A stretch of DNA of 34,509 nt from Eubacteriales bacterium (GTDB taxonomy: Bacteria > Bacillota > Clostridia > Peptostreptococcales > Anaerovoracaceae), in the NCBI GenBank assembly GCA_028692535.1, contig JAQUXD010000001.1, forward strand, positions 1 to 34,509, read 5' to 3'. A model generated the notes under the pieces. The model searched no databases and was not told where the DNA came from. It saw nothing but the letters and a program-made list of their open reading frames with translations. Shown one piece after another: positions 23,990-32,571 of the stretch. The translations under genes and the position numbers were made by a program. Each line of letters begins with the position of its first letter. Position 1 is the stretch's first letter.

Positions 23990-25783
23990 ATGAATTTTGT
24001 TAGATCGCATGTTCTGGTCTGCGGAGGAACCGGTTGCACTGCCTCCAAAAGCCCGGAAATCATTGCTGAATTCAATACACAGCTTAAAAACTGCGGGCTG
24101 GACAGCGAGGTCCGCGTGGTTCAAACCGGGTGCTTCGGACTGTGCGCGCTGGGACCCATCGTGGTGGTATATCCCGAAGGGACCTATTATGCGCAGATCA
24201 AGGTGGAAGATGTCAAGACCATCGTGGAAGAACATCTGCTCAAAGGGCGGATCGTTCAGGATCTCCTCTTTAAAGAGGCCGATGCTCACGGTGTGGAGCA
24301 GTCGCTGAACAACACCGATTTTTATCTTAAACAACATCGTATCGCTCTTCGCAATTGCGGCGTCATCAATCCCGAAGAGATCGATGAAGCCATCGCTTTC
24401 GATGCATATAAAGCGCTGGGTACCTGTCTGACGGAAAAAACCCCCCAGGAAGTCATCGAAATCATCACCGAATCGGGACTTCGCGGCAGAGGCGGCGCCG
24501 GATTCCCCACAGGGATCAAGTGGAAGTTTGCAGCCGCATCCCCGGGGCCCGTCAAATACGTTTGCTGCAACGCTGACGAAGGAGATCCCGGCGCATTCAT
24601 GGATCGTTCCGTGTTGGAAGGCGATCCCCATACTGTTCTGGAGGCTATGGCCATCGCAGGATACGCCATCGGCGCAAGCCAGGGATATATTTATATTCGT
24701 GCGGAATACCCGTTGGCTGTCAAACGGCTGGAGATCGCCATTGCGCAGGCCAAGGAATACGGCGTAATCGGGAAGAACATTCTGGGTACCGGTTTTGACT
24801 TCGACCTGGAGATTCGTCTGGGCGCCGGCGCATTTGTCTGCGGCGAAGAGACGGCCCTTATGACTTCCATCGAAGGGCACAGAGGCGAACCCCGTCCCCG
24901 TCCGCCTTTCCCCGCAGTCAAGGGTTTGTTCCAGAAACCTACTATTTTGAACAACGTCGAAACCTATGCAAACATCGCCTGGATCATCAATCACGGTCCC
25001 GCGGCGTTCAACTGCATGGGAACAGAAAAATCCAAGGGCACGAAGGTTTTCGCCCTGGGCGGAAAAATAAAGAATACAGGACTGGTGGAGATCCCCATGG
25101 GGACTACGCTTCGCGAAGTTGTGGAAGACATCGGCGGCGGTTGCCCGGATGGCAAGAAATTCAAGGCGGCACAGACCGGCGGTCCTTCCGGAGGCTGTAT
25201 TCCCGCATCCCTGATCGATACCCCCCTGGATTACGAGAGCATGGCGGCCATCGGCTCCATCATCGGTTCCGGCGGACTGATCGTCATGGACGAAGACAAT
25301 TGTATCGTGGACATTGCCAAGTTCTTCCTGCAGTTCACCATGGATGAATCCTGCGGCAAATGCTCGCCCTGTCGGATCGGTACCAAGAGAATGTACGAAA
25401 TACTGGATAAAATCACACAGGGCAAAGGCACGTTGGAAGATCTGGATATCCTGGAGGAACTGGCGCTTCACGTCAAGGAAAATTCTCTTTGCGGTCTGGG
25501 TCAGACAGCGCCGAATCCGGTCCTGTCCACCCTTCGTTACTTCCGCGACGAATACGAAGCCCACGTAGTGGACAAGAAGTGTCCGGCCGGCGTGTGCAAA
25601 GGTCTGGTTGAGTATAAGATCCTGTCTGACAAATGCATCGGCTGCACAGCCTGTGCCAGAGTCTGTCCGGTAGATGCCATCAGCGGGAAAGTCAAGGAAG
25701 TCCATTCCATCGACCCGTCTTTGTGCATCAAGTGTGGTTCGTGTATCGCAGCCTGCAAGTTCGGTGCAATCATCGTAGAATAG
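23990..25783 (+). CDS. hydB: NuoF-like flavin subunit of NAD-linked [FeFe]-hydrogenase (HydB)
   Basis: A 597-residue subunit with four parts. Residues 1-95 are a thioredoxin-like [2Fe-2S] domain (Cys11, Cys16, Cys48, Cys52). Residues about 130-340 are the FMN- and NAD(H)-binding core, with GLRGRGGAGFPTGIKW and NADEGDPGAFMDR. An SLBB-type domain and the [4Fe-4S] site CGKCSPC (455-461, with Cys501) follow. The C-terminus has two [4Fe-4S] ferredoxin motifs (CIGCTACARVC, CIKCGSCIAAC). This is the architecture of HydB in bifurcating hydrogenases, the site of NAD(P)H exchange. TAAGGAGG is the ribosome site, and HydA follows 17 bases later. Confidence 0.95.
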   Translation: MNFVRSHVLVCGGTGCTASKSPEIIAEFNTQLKNCGLDSEVRVVQTGCFGLCALGPIVVVYPEGTYYAQIKVEDVKTIVEEHLLKGRIVQDLLFKEADAHGVEQSLNNTDFYLKQHRIALRNCGVINPEEIDEAIAFDAYKALGTCLTEKTPQEVIEIITESGLRGRGGAGFPTGIKWKFAAASPGPVKYVCCNADEGDPGAFMDRSVLEGDPHTVLEAMAIAGYAIGASQGYIYIRAEYPLAVKRLEIAIAQAKEYGVIGKNILGTGFDFDLEIRLGAGAFVCGEETALMTSIEGHRGEPRPRPPFPAVKGLFQKPTILNNVETYANIAWIINHGPAAFNCMGTEKSKGTKVFALGGKIKNTGLVEIPMGTTLREVVEDIGGGCPDGKKFKAAQTGGPSGGCIPASLIDTPLDYESMAAIGSIIGSGGLIVMDEDNCIVDIAKFFLQFTMDESCGKCSPCRIGTKRMYEILDKITQGKGTLEDLDILEELALHVKENSLCGLGQTAPNPVLSTLRYFRDEYEAHVVDKKCPAGVCKGLVEYKILSDKCIGCTACARVCPVDAISGKVKEVHSIDPSLCIKCGSCIAACKFGAIIVE

Positions 25784-25800
25784 GCGGAAGGAGAAAATCA

Positions 25801-27576
25801 ATGAGTACTGTTAAAGTAAAAGTTAACGGCATGCAGATCGAATGTCCGTCCGATGCCACCGTGCTGGAAGCTGCACGCCAGGCCGGATTCCGGATCCCGA
25901 CGCTTTGCTATTTGAAAGGCATCAACGAAATCGGAGCCTGCAGAATGTGCCTCACGGAAGTGAAGGGCGCCAAGGGTCTTGTGGCTGCTTGCGTTTATCC
26001 CGTGGCCGAAGGCATGGAGATCAACACCAACTCGCAAAAAGCATACGACGCGCGCAAGCGCACCCTGGAACTCATTTTGTCCAATCACCGGATGGAATGC
26101 CTTACCTGCGTGCGGAACCAGAGCTGTGAACTGCAAGCTTTGGCCGAAGAATACGGCATGGAAGAGGTGCGTTTCGGCACACCCAAAGAAATGCAGCCCG
26201 ACATCGAGCAGTCCACACCTCATCTGATCCGGGACAACTCGAAATGTATTTTGTGCCGCCGCTGCGTAGCGGTTTGCAAAAATTTGCAGCACGCTGCGGT
26301 GATCGGACCCAACGACAGAGGCTTCAGCACCCATATCGGTTCGGCTTTTGACCGGGATCTGGGCGAAGTGGCCTGCATCAACTGCGGGCAGTGCATCAAC
26401 GTTTGTCCTACCGGAGCCCTCACGGAAGTGGATTCCACTTACAAGGTGTGGGAAGCGCTGGCAGACCCCAAGAAGCATGTGGTCGTAGGTACCGCTCCGG
26501 CCGTTCGCGCTACGCTGGGCGAGGAATTCGGCGATCCCATCGGAACCAATGCCCAGGGAAAAATGGTCGCTGCGCTGCACCGGCTGGGCTTCGACGGTGT
26601 TTTCGATGTGGATGTCACAGCAGACCTGACCATTCTGGAAGAAGGAACGGAATTTATTCATCGCCTGCAGAATGGCGGAACGTTGCCTCTGATCACATCC
26701 TGTTCTCCCGGTTGGATCCGGTTTTGCGAACAGTATTATCCCGAATTTATTCCGAACCTTTCCTCTTGCAAGAGTCCGCAGCAGATGTTCGGCGCTATGA
26801 TGAAGAGTTATTATGCAGACAAGCTGGGACTGAACCCGGAAGATGTCTTCGTGGTGACGGTCATGCCGTGTACCGCCAAGAAGTTTGAGATCAGACGGGA
26901 TGATCAGTCTGCCGTGAACGGTCTGTGGGATATGGATGAAACCATCACGACTCGGGAACTGGCCAGAATGATCCGCAAGACCGGGATGGACTGGTCTGCT
27001 CTGCCCGAAGAAGATTTTGATCCGGACTTCGGAGAATTCTCCGGTGCGGCGGTTATATTCGGCGCTTCCGGCGGTGTTATGGAAGCTGCCCTGCGTACTG
27101 TGGTGGAGATCCTTACCGGCGAAGAACTGGCTAAGCTGGACTTCGTGGATGTGCGCGGAATGGAAGGTATCAAGGAGGCCAGCTATGATGTAGCGGGCAC
27201 ACTGGTCAAGGTCGCCGTAGCCAGCGGCATGGAAAATGCGGCCAAATTGCTCGATAAGATCAAAGCCGGCGAAGCCGAATACCACTTTGTGGAAATCATG
27301 GGCTGCCCCGGCGGCTGCATCAACGGCGGCGGTCAGCCGATCCAGCCCGGCAATGTCCGCAACTTTGTGGATATCCAGACACTGCGGGCCGGCGCGCTGT
27401 ATTCAGAGGATGCGCTCATGAAAATGCGCAAGAGCCACGAAGTTCCCCTTATCAAGAAGATTTACAGCGACTACCTGGGCGAACCGGGCAGCCATCGCGC
27501 CCACGAACTGCTCCACACCAGCTACAAAGCATCGCCCAAATATCCGGGCCTGGAAGCAGACAAGAAAAAGAACTGA
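25801..27576 (+). CDS. hydA: Catalytic subunit of trimeric NAD-linked [FeFe]-hydrogenase (HydA)
   Basis: A 591-residue H2-producing/oxidising subunit. Order of domains: N-terminal [2Fe-2S] (Cys36, 47, 50, 64); His-ligated [4Fe-4S] (His96, Cys100, 103, 109); two [4Fe-4S] (Cys149-159 and Cys192-202); the H-cluster domain; and the small-subunit-like C-terminus (from about 530). L2 is MPCTAKKFE (Cys357) and L3 is MGCPGGCINGGGQP (Cys502, Cys506). L1 is TSCSPGW at 299-305 instead of TSCCPGW: Ser302 occupies the position 55 residues before Cys357 where the cluster-ligand Cys normally lies, and Cys301 is kept. The ATG at 25801 follows GGAAGGAG; earlier in-frame starts lie within hydB. It ends before a strong terminator. 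Confidence 0.95.
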   Translation: MSTVKVKVNGMQIECPSDATVLEAARQAGFRIPTLCYLKGINEIGACRMCLTEVKGAKGLVAACVYPVAEGMEINTNSQKAYDARKRTLELILSNHRMECLTCVRNQSCELQALAEEYGMEEVRFGTPKEMQPDIEQSTPHLIRDNSKCILCRRCVAVCKNLQHAAVIGPNDRGFSTHIGSAFDRDLGEVACINCGQCINVCPTGALTEVDSTYKVWEALADPKKHVVVGTAPAVRATLGEEFGDPIGTNAQGKMVAALHRLGFDGVFDVDVTADLTILEEGTEFIHRLQNGGTLPLITSCSPGWIRFCEQYYPEFIPNLSSCKSPQQMFGAMMKSYYADKLGLNPEDVFVVTVMPCTAKKFEIRRDDQSAVNGLWDMDETITTRELARMIRKTGMDWSALPEEDFDPDFGEFSGAAVIFGASGGVMEAALRTVVEILTGEELAKLDFVDVRGMEGIKEASYDVAGTLVKVAVASGMENAAKLLDKIKAGEAEYHFVEIMGCPGGCINGGGQPIQPGNVRNFVDIQTLRAGALYSEDALMKMRKSHEVPLIKKIYSDYLGEPGSHRAHELLHTSYKASPKYPGLEADKKKN

Positions 27577-27597
27577 TCCGGAATCGAATCCGGCACA

Positions 27598-27627
27598 ACA
27601 AAGGGACGCCTCCGGGCGTCCCTTTGT
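27598..27627 (+). terminator. Intrinsic terminator of the hydrogenase operon
   Basis: A perfect 13-bp stem (27598-27610 with 27615-27627) with loop TCCG and a CCCTTTGT 3' arm, 21 bases after the hydA stop. The T-tract is short but the stem is GC-rich. Confidence 0.88.
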
Positions 27628-27630
27628 ACA

Positions 27631-27659
27631 TTGACAGATTTGACGGTGGCAAGTAGGAT
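27631..27659 (+). promoter_or_regulatory. Sigma-A promoter of the Asp/Glu racemase-family gene
   Basis: A perfect -35 TTGACA (27631-27636), a 17-base spacer and TAGGAT (27654-27659, four of six matches). The predicted leader is only about 22 bases and contains AGCAGGAGGA. Confidence 0.6.
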
Positions 27660-27687
27660 GAACTAAAAAGAGCAGGAGGAACAGAGA

Positions 27688-28368
27688 ATGAAGCTTGGCG
27701 TGATCGCAGGTACCCGAACAGACACATTACTGGGCGTTCAATACGTAGAGTCGAAAGGATATGCTGCAGTGGGCCGACCTTGCAGCGAGGATGCCACGCA
27801 GCAGTTGGACATGCAGCTGCATCATAAAGAGGCGCTTGCAGATCGGGTCGTGGAGCTTTCGGCGGAAATGCTGTCCGAAGGCGCCGAAGCGATTTATATT
27901 TACTGTAATTCTCTCAGCACAGCCATCGACTTGGAAAATGTAAAAAGCAGGATTCCGGTACCGGTCGTGACGCCATTGGATGTTTATGAGGAGTGCGCCG
28001 GCCTCTATAAACACATCTTTGTGATCGCCGCGAATTGTCAGGCTCTGGCAGGAATCGAACGGGTGATCAAGAAGCACAATCCCGAAAGTTGGTTGTCGGG
28101 CGCCGCCCTCCAGGCGCTGGTGTATCAGATCGAGGATCTGCTGCCGCCCGAAGAGATCGCGGAAGACCTGAACGTGAGGGAGTTTCTTCGGTATTTTACG
28201 GAGATGAAAGCGGAAGTGCTGATTCTTGGCTGTACGCACTTCCCCTATATTTACGAACAGATCCGAGACGCTGTCCGTGTTCCGATCATCGACCCGGGGG
28301 CACGCATGCTGGAACTGCTGGAGGATGCGTTCAATCCAGCGCGCCCGGCGGAACTTCCGAGGGGTTGA
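27688..28368 (+). CDS. Aspartate/glutamate racemase family protein
   Basis: A 226-residue Asp/Glu racemase-fold protein. The two catalytic cysteines expected for cofactor-independent racemisation are Cys73 (IYCNSLS) and Cys182 (LGCTHFPY). It could supply D-Glu or D-Asp for the cell wall, but the N-terminus (GVIAGTRTDTLLG) differs from classic MurI (GVFDSGVGG-like), so it may be a different racemase or an isomerase of the superfamily. AGGAGGA precedes the ATG. Its last 38 bases overlap the convergent biotin ligase gene. Confidence 0.85.
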   Translation: MKLGVIAGTRTDTLLGVQYVESKGYAAVGRPCSEDATQQLDMQLHHKEALADRVVELSAEMLSEGAEAIYIYCNSLSTAIDLENVKSRIPVPVVTPLDVYEECAGLYKHIFVIAANCQALAGIERVIKKHNPESWLSGAALQALVYQIEDLLPPEEIAEDLNVREFLRYFTEMKAEVLILGCTHFPYIYEQIRDAVRVPIIDPGARMLELLEDAFNPARPAELPRG

Positions 28369-28957
28369 TCAGGCGGGAACGATAAATTTTATACTCTTCG
28401 GCGGTTTCTTCTGTCCCGCCCATTTCCCGCAGTTTGTCCAGCACGGCAGTGGTAAGACTTCTTTTCAGTAAGGTAAAGGCTTGTAATGACAGCGCTTCCT
28501 TCTCTTCTGCCGACAGCAGCGCGCCTGCTCTGCCCCGGATTTCTTCGGGATAGCCGCCGGGCGGCTCTGTCAAGTTGATTCCCACCCCCAGGACCACGGC
28601 GCCGGGATGTCCTGCATCGTCCACGATGGCTTCGGCCAGGATCCCGGCGATCTTTCGGCCGTGGAGGAGCAGGTCGTTCACCCATTTCACCTCTGTTACG
28701 TATCCGGTCACTTCCTCGATGGCTTGCATCACAGCGACAGCGGCACGGACCGTGAGCCGTTCCGTATCCCGGTAAGGGAGAAGGATGCTCAAATAGATTC
28801 CTCTGCCCCGGGGGGAGTGGAAGTTGTGACCGTATCGGCCGCGTCCCTGGGTTTGGGCTTCCGCGATCACCGCATCGCCGAACACGGCGGTTTTGTCGCG
28901 GTAATACTCTTTGAGCACGTCTTGGGTCGAAGGGATCTCGTCGAATCGATAGAGCAT
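28331..28957 (-). CDS. birA: Biotin-[acetyl-CoA-carboxylase] ligase, C-terminally short
   Basis: A 208-residue ligase that activates biotin as biotinyl-AMP and attaches it to carrier proteins. Motifs are STQD (about 10-13), AQTQGRGRYGHNFHSPRGRG (about 34-53) and KWVNDLLLHGRKIAGIL (about 91-107), with GVGINL following. There is no N-terminal HTH, so it is the non-repressor class. It stops after the catalytic domain: the small C-terminal SH3-like domain usual in BirA is missing, and the last dozen residues lie in the antisense of the racemase 3' end. AAAGGAGG precedes the ATG at 28957. Activity is plausible but possibly reduced. Confidence 0.88.
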   Translation of the reverse strand: MLYRFDEIPSTQDVLKEYYRDKTAVFGDAVIAEAQTQGRGRYGHNFHSPRGRGIYLSILLPYRDTERLTVRAAVAVMQAIEEVTGYVTEVKWVNDLLLHGRKIAGILAEAIVDDAGHPGAVVLGVGINLTEPPGGYPEEIRGRAGALLSAEEKEALSLQAFTLLKRSLTTAVLDKLREMGGTEETAEEYKIYRSRLINPSEVPPGALD

Positions 28958-28984
28958 GAGCGCCTCCTTTGGTCAAAATCAGTC

Positions 28985-29013
28985 TGGTCATTTACCTTCT
29001 GTTAGTATATAAT
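28985..29013 (+). promoter_or_regulatory. Sigma-A promoter for the DMT transporter and following genes
   Basis: TGGTCA (28985-28990), a 17-base spacer and a perfect TATAAT (29008-29013), with the ATG at 29042 preceded by ACAGGAGAT. The birA promoter must lie in the same 84-base divergent gap, but I could not assign it. Confidence 0.62.
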
Positions 29014-29041
29014 ATTACAATTACAAACAGGAGATTTTTTT

Positions 29042-29962
29042 ATGGACAAAAAGCGAATATTGGGAAATACCATGCTCCTGCTCACCGCGTTGATCTGGGG
29101 AATGTCCTTCGTTTTCCAGCGGGTGGGCATGGATCACATCGAACCGCTCACATTCGGTTCAGCCCGTTCTGTTCTGGCGGCTTTTGCTCTCTGGATCCTG
29201 GTGATGATCACGGATCGCCGGAAGAAGAAAAAAGGTCTTGCGGAAGGACTCAGCCCCCGGGAAGTGGCCGATTACCGGAGAAACACCCTCCGGGGAGGGA
29301 TATTCTGCGGAGTTTTCCTGACGCTGGCTGCTTCCTTTCAGCAGATGGGCATCGTCTATACCACAGCGGGGAAAACCGGATTCATTACGGCTTTATATAT
29401 CGTTTTCGTTCCGGTGATCGGCTGGTTGTTTTTAAAAAAGAAGATCACTTGGCTCATCGGTGTCGGTGTGGTGCTGGCCACTGTGGGGATGTACTTTCTT
29501 TCCATCGGAGAAGAATTTGTCCTGACCAAAGGAGACACCCTGGTTTTCATCTGTGCGATCTTTTTTGCGTTGCACATCCTGAGCTGTGATCACTTTGTGC
29601 AAATCGCCGATCCGCTCAAGATGTCCATGATCCAGTTTGTTGTCTGCGCGATCCTGTCGGGAATAGCAGCTCTGGCTTTTGAAGCGCCTACCACTGCCAA
29701 GCTGATTGCTGCGGCGATCCCCATTCTTTACTCCGGTATTTTCTCCGGCGGTGTGGGGTATACGCTGCAGATGGTGGCGCAGAAGTTCACCGACCCTACA
29801 GTAGCCTCCCTGTTGTTGAGCCTGGAAGCGGTGTTCGGTGTGCTGGGTGGATGGCTGATCCTGAACGAAGTAATGACGCCCCGGGAAGTGCTGGGCTGCG
29901 CTGTGGTCTTTGCGGCCATCATTCTGGTGCAGATCCCGCTGCCCGAAAAGAAGAGAGGATAA
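29042..29962 (+). CDS. EamA/DMT-family transporter
   Basis: A 306-residue membrane protein with about ten hydrophobic segments in two EamA repeats (about 8-150 and 160-300). Typical features are LLTALIWGMSFVFQRVGMD at the start, GKTGFITALYIVFVPVIGWL, and ASLLLSLEAVFGVLGGWLIL near the end. The family exports or imports small metabolites such as amino acids; the substrate cannot be told. A charged insert (about 58-85) separates helices 2 and 3. CAGGAGAT precedes the ATG. Confidence 0.9.
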   Translation: MDKKRILGNTMLLLTALIWGMSFVFQRVGMDHIEPLTFGSARSVLAAFALWILVMITDRRKKKKGLAEGLSPREVADYRRNTLRGGIFCGVFLTLAASFQQMGIVYTTAGKTGFITALYIVFVPVIGWLFLKKKITWLIGVGVVLATVGMYFLSIGEEFVLTKGDTLVFICAIFFALHILSCDHFVQIADPLKMSMIQFVVCAILSGIAALAFEAPTTAKLIAAAIPILYSGIFSGGVGYTLQMVAQKFTDPTVASLLLSLEAVFGVLGGWLILNEVMTPREVLGCAVVFAAIILVQIPLPEKKRG

Positions 29963-29966
29963 TATT

Positions 29967-30599
29967 TTGAAGTGGATATTCGTGCGCCATCCGGAAACGG
30001 AAGCGTTGGTTCATAAAATTATATACGGCCAGACCCATTCTCCTTATACGGATAAGGGAAAGAAGAGCGTGCACTGGGTGCGCTCCGAGCTGGCTTCGGA
30101 AGAGATCGCAGCAATTTATTCCAGTCCCATGGAACGGACCAAGACTTTGGCCGACGCCATTGCTTCGGCCCACCGCGGACTTCGAGTGCAGACCGATGAA
30201 CGCATCAAGGAAATGGGCGTGGGTGTGTTCGAGCAGATGACAGTGGCCGAAGCCGAGGCGGCGCATCCGGAACATTTACGACCGTTTCTGGATGATTTCG
30301 GCAACTACAGGGCACCCGGAAGCGAGTTGTTTTCCGAGGTGAAAAGTCGCGTGTCCGAATTTCTCAAAGAAGTCATCCGGAAGGAAGACGAAGCAGGAAA
30401 GGAGGGGCATCCTGAGAGACCGATCGTAGTGGTCTCTCACTCCATGGCCATCCGCGGCGCCCTGGCTTGCCTGTTTGACGCCAGCCTTTCGGACCTGTGG
30501 CACATCCGGATTCATCCGGCAGCCATCATCAAAGTTCAATACCGGGACGGTTTCGCGATTCTGGAAGGGATGCGGGATCCTCACGATATCATTGCATAA
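29967..30599 (+). CDS. Histidine phosphatase family protein
   Basis: A 210-residue phosphoglycerate-mutase-like phosphatase. The phosphoacceptor His is in FVRHPET (5-11, where RHGET is the commoner form). The second conserved Arg is in SSPMERTKTLADAI, and the distal His is in VVVSHSMAIRGALA. Substrates in the family range from sugar phosphates to nucleotides; none can be assigned. The start is TTG at 29967, supported by AAGAGAGGAT upstream and by the conserved KWIFVRHPET opening. It begins 4 bases after the transporter stop, so the two are likely co-transcribed. Confidence 0.85.
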   Translation: MKWIFVRHPETEALVHKIIYGQTHSPYTDKGKKSVHWVRSELASEEIAAIYSSPMERTKTLADAIASAHRGLRVQTDERIKEMGVGVFEQMTVAEAEAAHPEHLRPFLDDFGNYRAPGSELFSEVKSRVSEFLKEVIRKEDEAGKEGHPERPIVVVSHSMAIRGALACLFDASLSDLWHIRIHPAAIIKVQYRDGFAILEGMRDPHDIIA

Positions 30600-30636
30600 G
30601 ACCGGTTCCCATTCGAATCGGCAGAAGGAGCACACC

Positions 30637-32571
30637 ATGGAAAAGAAAAAAACATTTTACATTTCCACACCCATCTACTATCCCAGCGACAACCTGCATA
30701 TCGGTCATACCTATTGTACCGTCATGGCCGACGCCATGGCGCGCTTCAAGCGGCTGGCCGGCTACGATGTGATGTTTTTGACCGGCACCGACGAGCACGG
30801 CCAGAAGATCCAAAAAAAAGCGGAGGCAAAGGGCGTGAGCCCGATCGCTTATGTGGACGAGATCGTTGACAATATCCTAGAGCTTTGGAAAACCATGGAG
30901 ATCTCTTACGACGACTTTATACGCACCACGGAACCCCGCCACGAGAAGCGGGTCCAGGAGATCTTTCTTAAAATGTACGAAAAGGGAGACATCTACAAGT
31001 CCGAGTACGAGGGCTGGTACTGTACACCCTGCGAAGCGTTTTGGACCGAGAACCAACTTCATGACGGCCTGTGCCCCGACTGCGGCCGGCCTGTGGAAAA
31101 GGCCAAGGAGGAAGCTTATTTCTTCCGCCTTTCCAAATACGCCGACAAACTGATAGAATTGTTCAAGACCACAGACTTTCTGCAACCCGAGACCCGGGTC
31201 AACGAAATGCTGGCTTTTATAGACCAAGGCCTGGAGGATCTTTGCATCTCCAGAAGCAGCTTTGACTGGGGTATTCCCGTACCCATCGACGACAAGCACG
31301 TGATCTATGTCTGGCTGGATGCGCTGTCCAACTACGTGACAGCCCTAGGCTTTCCGGAACTTCCGGGCGAAAGCAGTGAGAAATACCAGAAATACTGGCC
31401 CTGCGATGTCCATCTGGTAGGAAAAGAGATCGTCCGTTTCCACGCCATCATCTGGCCGGCGATGCTCATGTCCATCGACGCGCCTTTGCCCAAGCACGTC
31501 CTGGGGCACGGCTGGATCCTTCTGGAAGGTGGAAAGATGTCCAAATCCAGAGGCAATATCGTGGACCCCGTCAAGCTGATTGAACGCTACGGCGTGGATG
31601 CCCTGAAGTATTTCCTGCTCCGCGAATACACCTTCGGACAGGATGGTCTGTTCACCAACGAGGTGATGCTCAACCGGTTGAACTACGACTTGGCCAACGA
31701 TTTGGGAAATCTCCTTTCCCGGACCGTGTCCATGATCGAAAAATACAACGAAGCGCAAGTGCCCCCGGCAGGGCCCTCGAAGGGGACGGATCAGGCTTTG
31801 AAGGATTTGGCGCTGGGCTGCTATGCACGCGTTGCAGAACATATGGATCACTTCCGCTTCAATCAGGCGCTGGAAGAGATCTGGGTGCTGATTCGTCGGA
31901 CGAACAAATATATCGACGAGACCGCCCCCTGGATCCTGGCGAAAGAGGAAGCCTCCAAGTCCAGGCTGGATGCTGTGCTCCACAATTTGGCCGAATCTCT
32001 GCGCATCGTGTCGATCCTGATTTACCCCTTTATGCACACCACTGCAACGGAGATCCGCAGTCAGCTTGGTCTGTGGTATGCCGAGCCGGAATGGAAGGAT
32101 GCTGCAGTCTTCGACTGCATGAACGGAGAGATCGTCAAAAAAGGAAAAGCTATTTTCCCCAGGCTGGACATCGAAGAGGAAATCACCGCCTTGGAGGCGA
32201 TGAAGGAAAGCGAAGAGGCGCAAACAGATCTACCGCCGGAAATTCCCTACAAAGAACCCATCGATTTTGCGGATTTTGACAAGATCGACCTTCGAACCGG
32301 CGTCATCCTGTCGGCGGATAAGCATCCCGATGCCGACAAGCTTTTGGTTTTCCAGGTCCGCATGGGCCGGGAGGTTCGGCAGATCATTTCCGGCGTGGCG
32401 GAAAGCTACAAGCCGGAAGACTGCATAGGTCAGCAGGTGATCGTGGTGGCCAACCTGAAGCCGCGTAAACTCCGAGGGAAGGAATCCAACGGCATGCTGC
32501 TGTTTGCCAATGACCGGGACAAGTTTACGTTTGCGCTCACGAAAGCCCGGGACGGAGAGGTCGTCAGCTGA
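30637..32571 (+). CDS. metG: Methionyl-tRNA synthetase
   Basis: A 644-residue class I aminoacyl-tRNA synthetase. The HIGH signature is at 21-24 (YYPSDNLHIGHTYCT), and two CxxC pairs form the zinc knuckle (CTPC and CPDC). KMSKS is at 300-304. A helical anticodon-binding domain follows, and a C-terminal EMAP/tRNA-binding domain begins near residue 545 (DFDKIDLRTGVILSADKHPD). AGAAGGAG supports the ATG at 30637; the frame is open further upstream but runs into the preceding gene. The 37-base gap is too short for a T-box. Its stop overlaps the tatD start. Confidence 0.97.
   Translation: MEKKKTFYISTPIYYPSDNLHIGHTYCTVMADAMARFKRLAGYDVMFLTGTDEHGQKIQKKAEAKGVSPIAYVDEIVDNILELWKTMEISYDDFIRTTEPRHEKRVQEIFLKMYEKGDIYKSEYEGWYCTPCEAFWTENQLHDGLCPDCGRPVEKAKEEAYFFRLSKYADKLIELFKTTDFLQPETRVNEMLAFIDQGLEDLCISRSSFDWGIPVPIDDKHVIYVWLDALSNYVTALGFPELPGESSEKYQKYWPCDVHLVGKEIVRFHAIIWPAMLMSIDAPLPKHVLGHGWILLEGGKMSKSRGNIVDPVKLIERYGVDALKYFLLREYTFGQDGLFTNEVMLNRLNYDLANDLGNLLSRTVSMIEKYNEAQVPPAGPSKGTDQALKDLALGCYARVAEHMDHFRFNQALEEIWVLIRRTNKYIDETAPWILAKEEASKSRLDAVLHNLAESLRIVSILIYPFMHTTATEIRSQLGLWYAEPEWKDAAVFDCMNGEIVKKGKAIFPRLDIEEEITALEAMKESEEAQTDLPPEIPYKEPIDFADFDKIDLRTGVILSADKHPDADKLLVFQVRMGREVRQIISGVAESYKPEDCIGQQVIVVANLKPRKLRGKESNGMLLFANDRDKFTFALTKARDGEVVS

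Noticed and set aside
23474..25801. A 775-codon open frame on the minus strand over hydB and neighbours
   Set aside because: It is antisense to hydB, whose motifs are unmistakable, and its own translation has no recognisable domain or ribosome site. The codon bias of hydB keeps the opposite frame open.
25798..27285. A 495-codon minus-strand open frame over hydA
   Set aside because: It is an antisense shadow of hydA with no domain, promoter or ribosome site of its own.
30600..30636. A T-box riboswitch ahead of metG
   Set aside because: Only 37 bases separate metG from the preceding gene, too short for any T-box leader.
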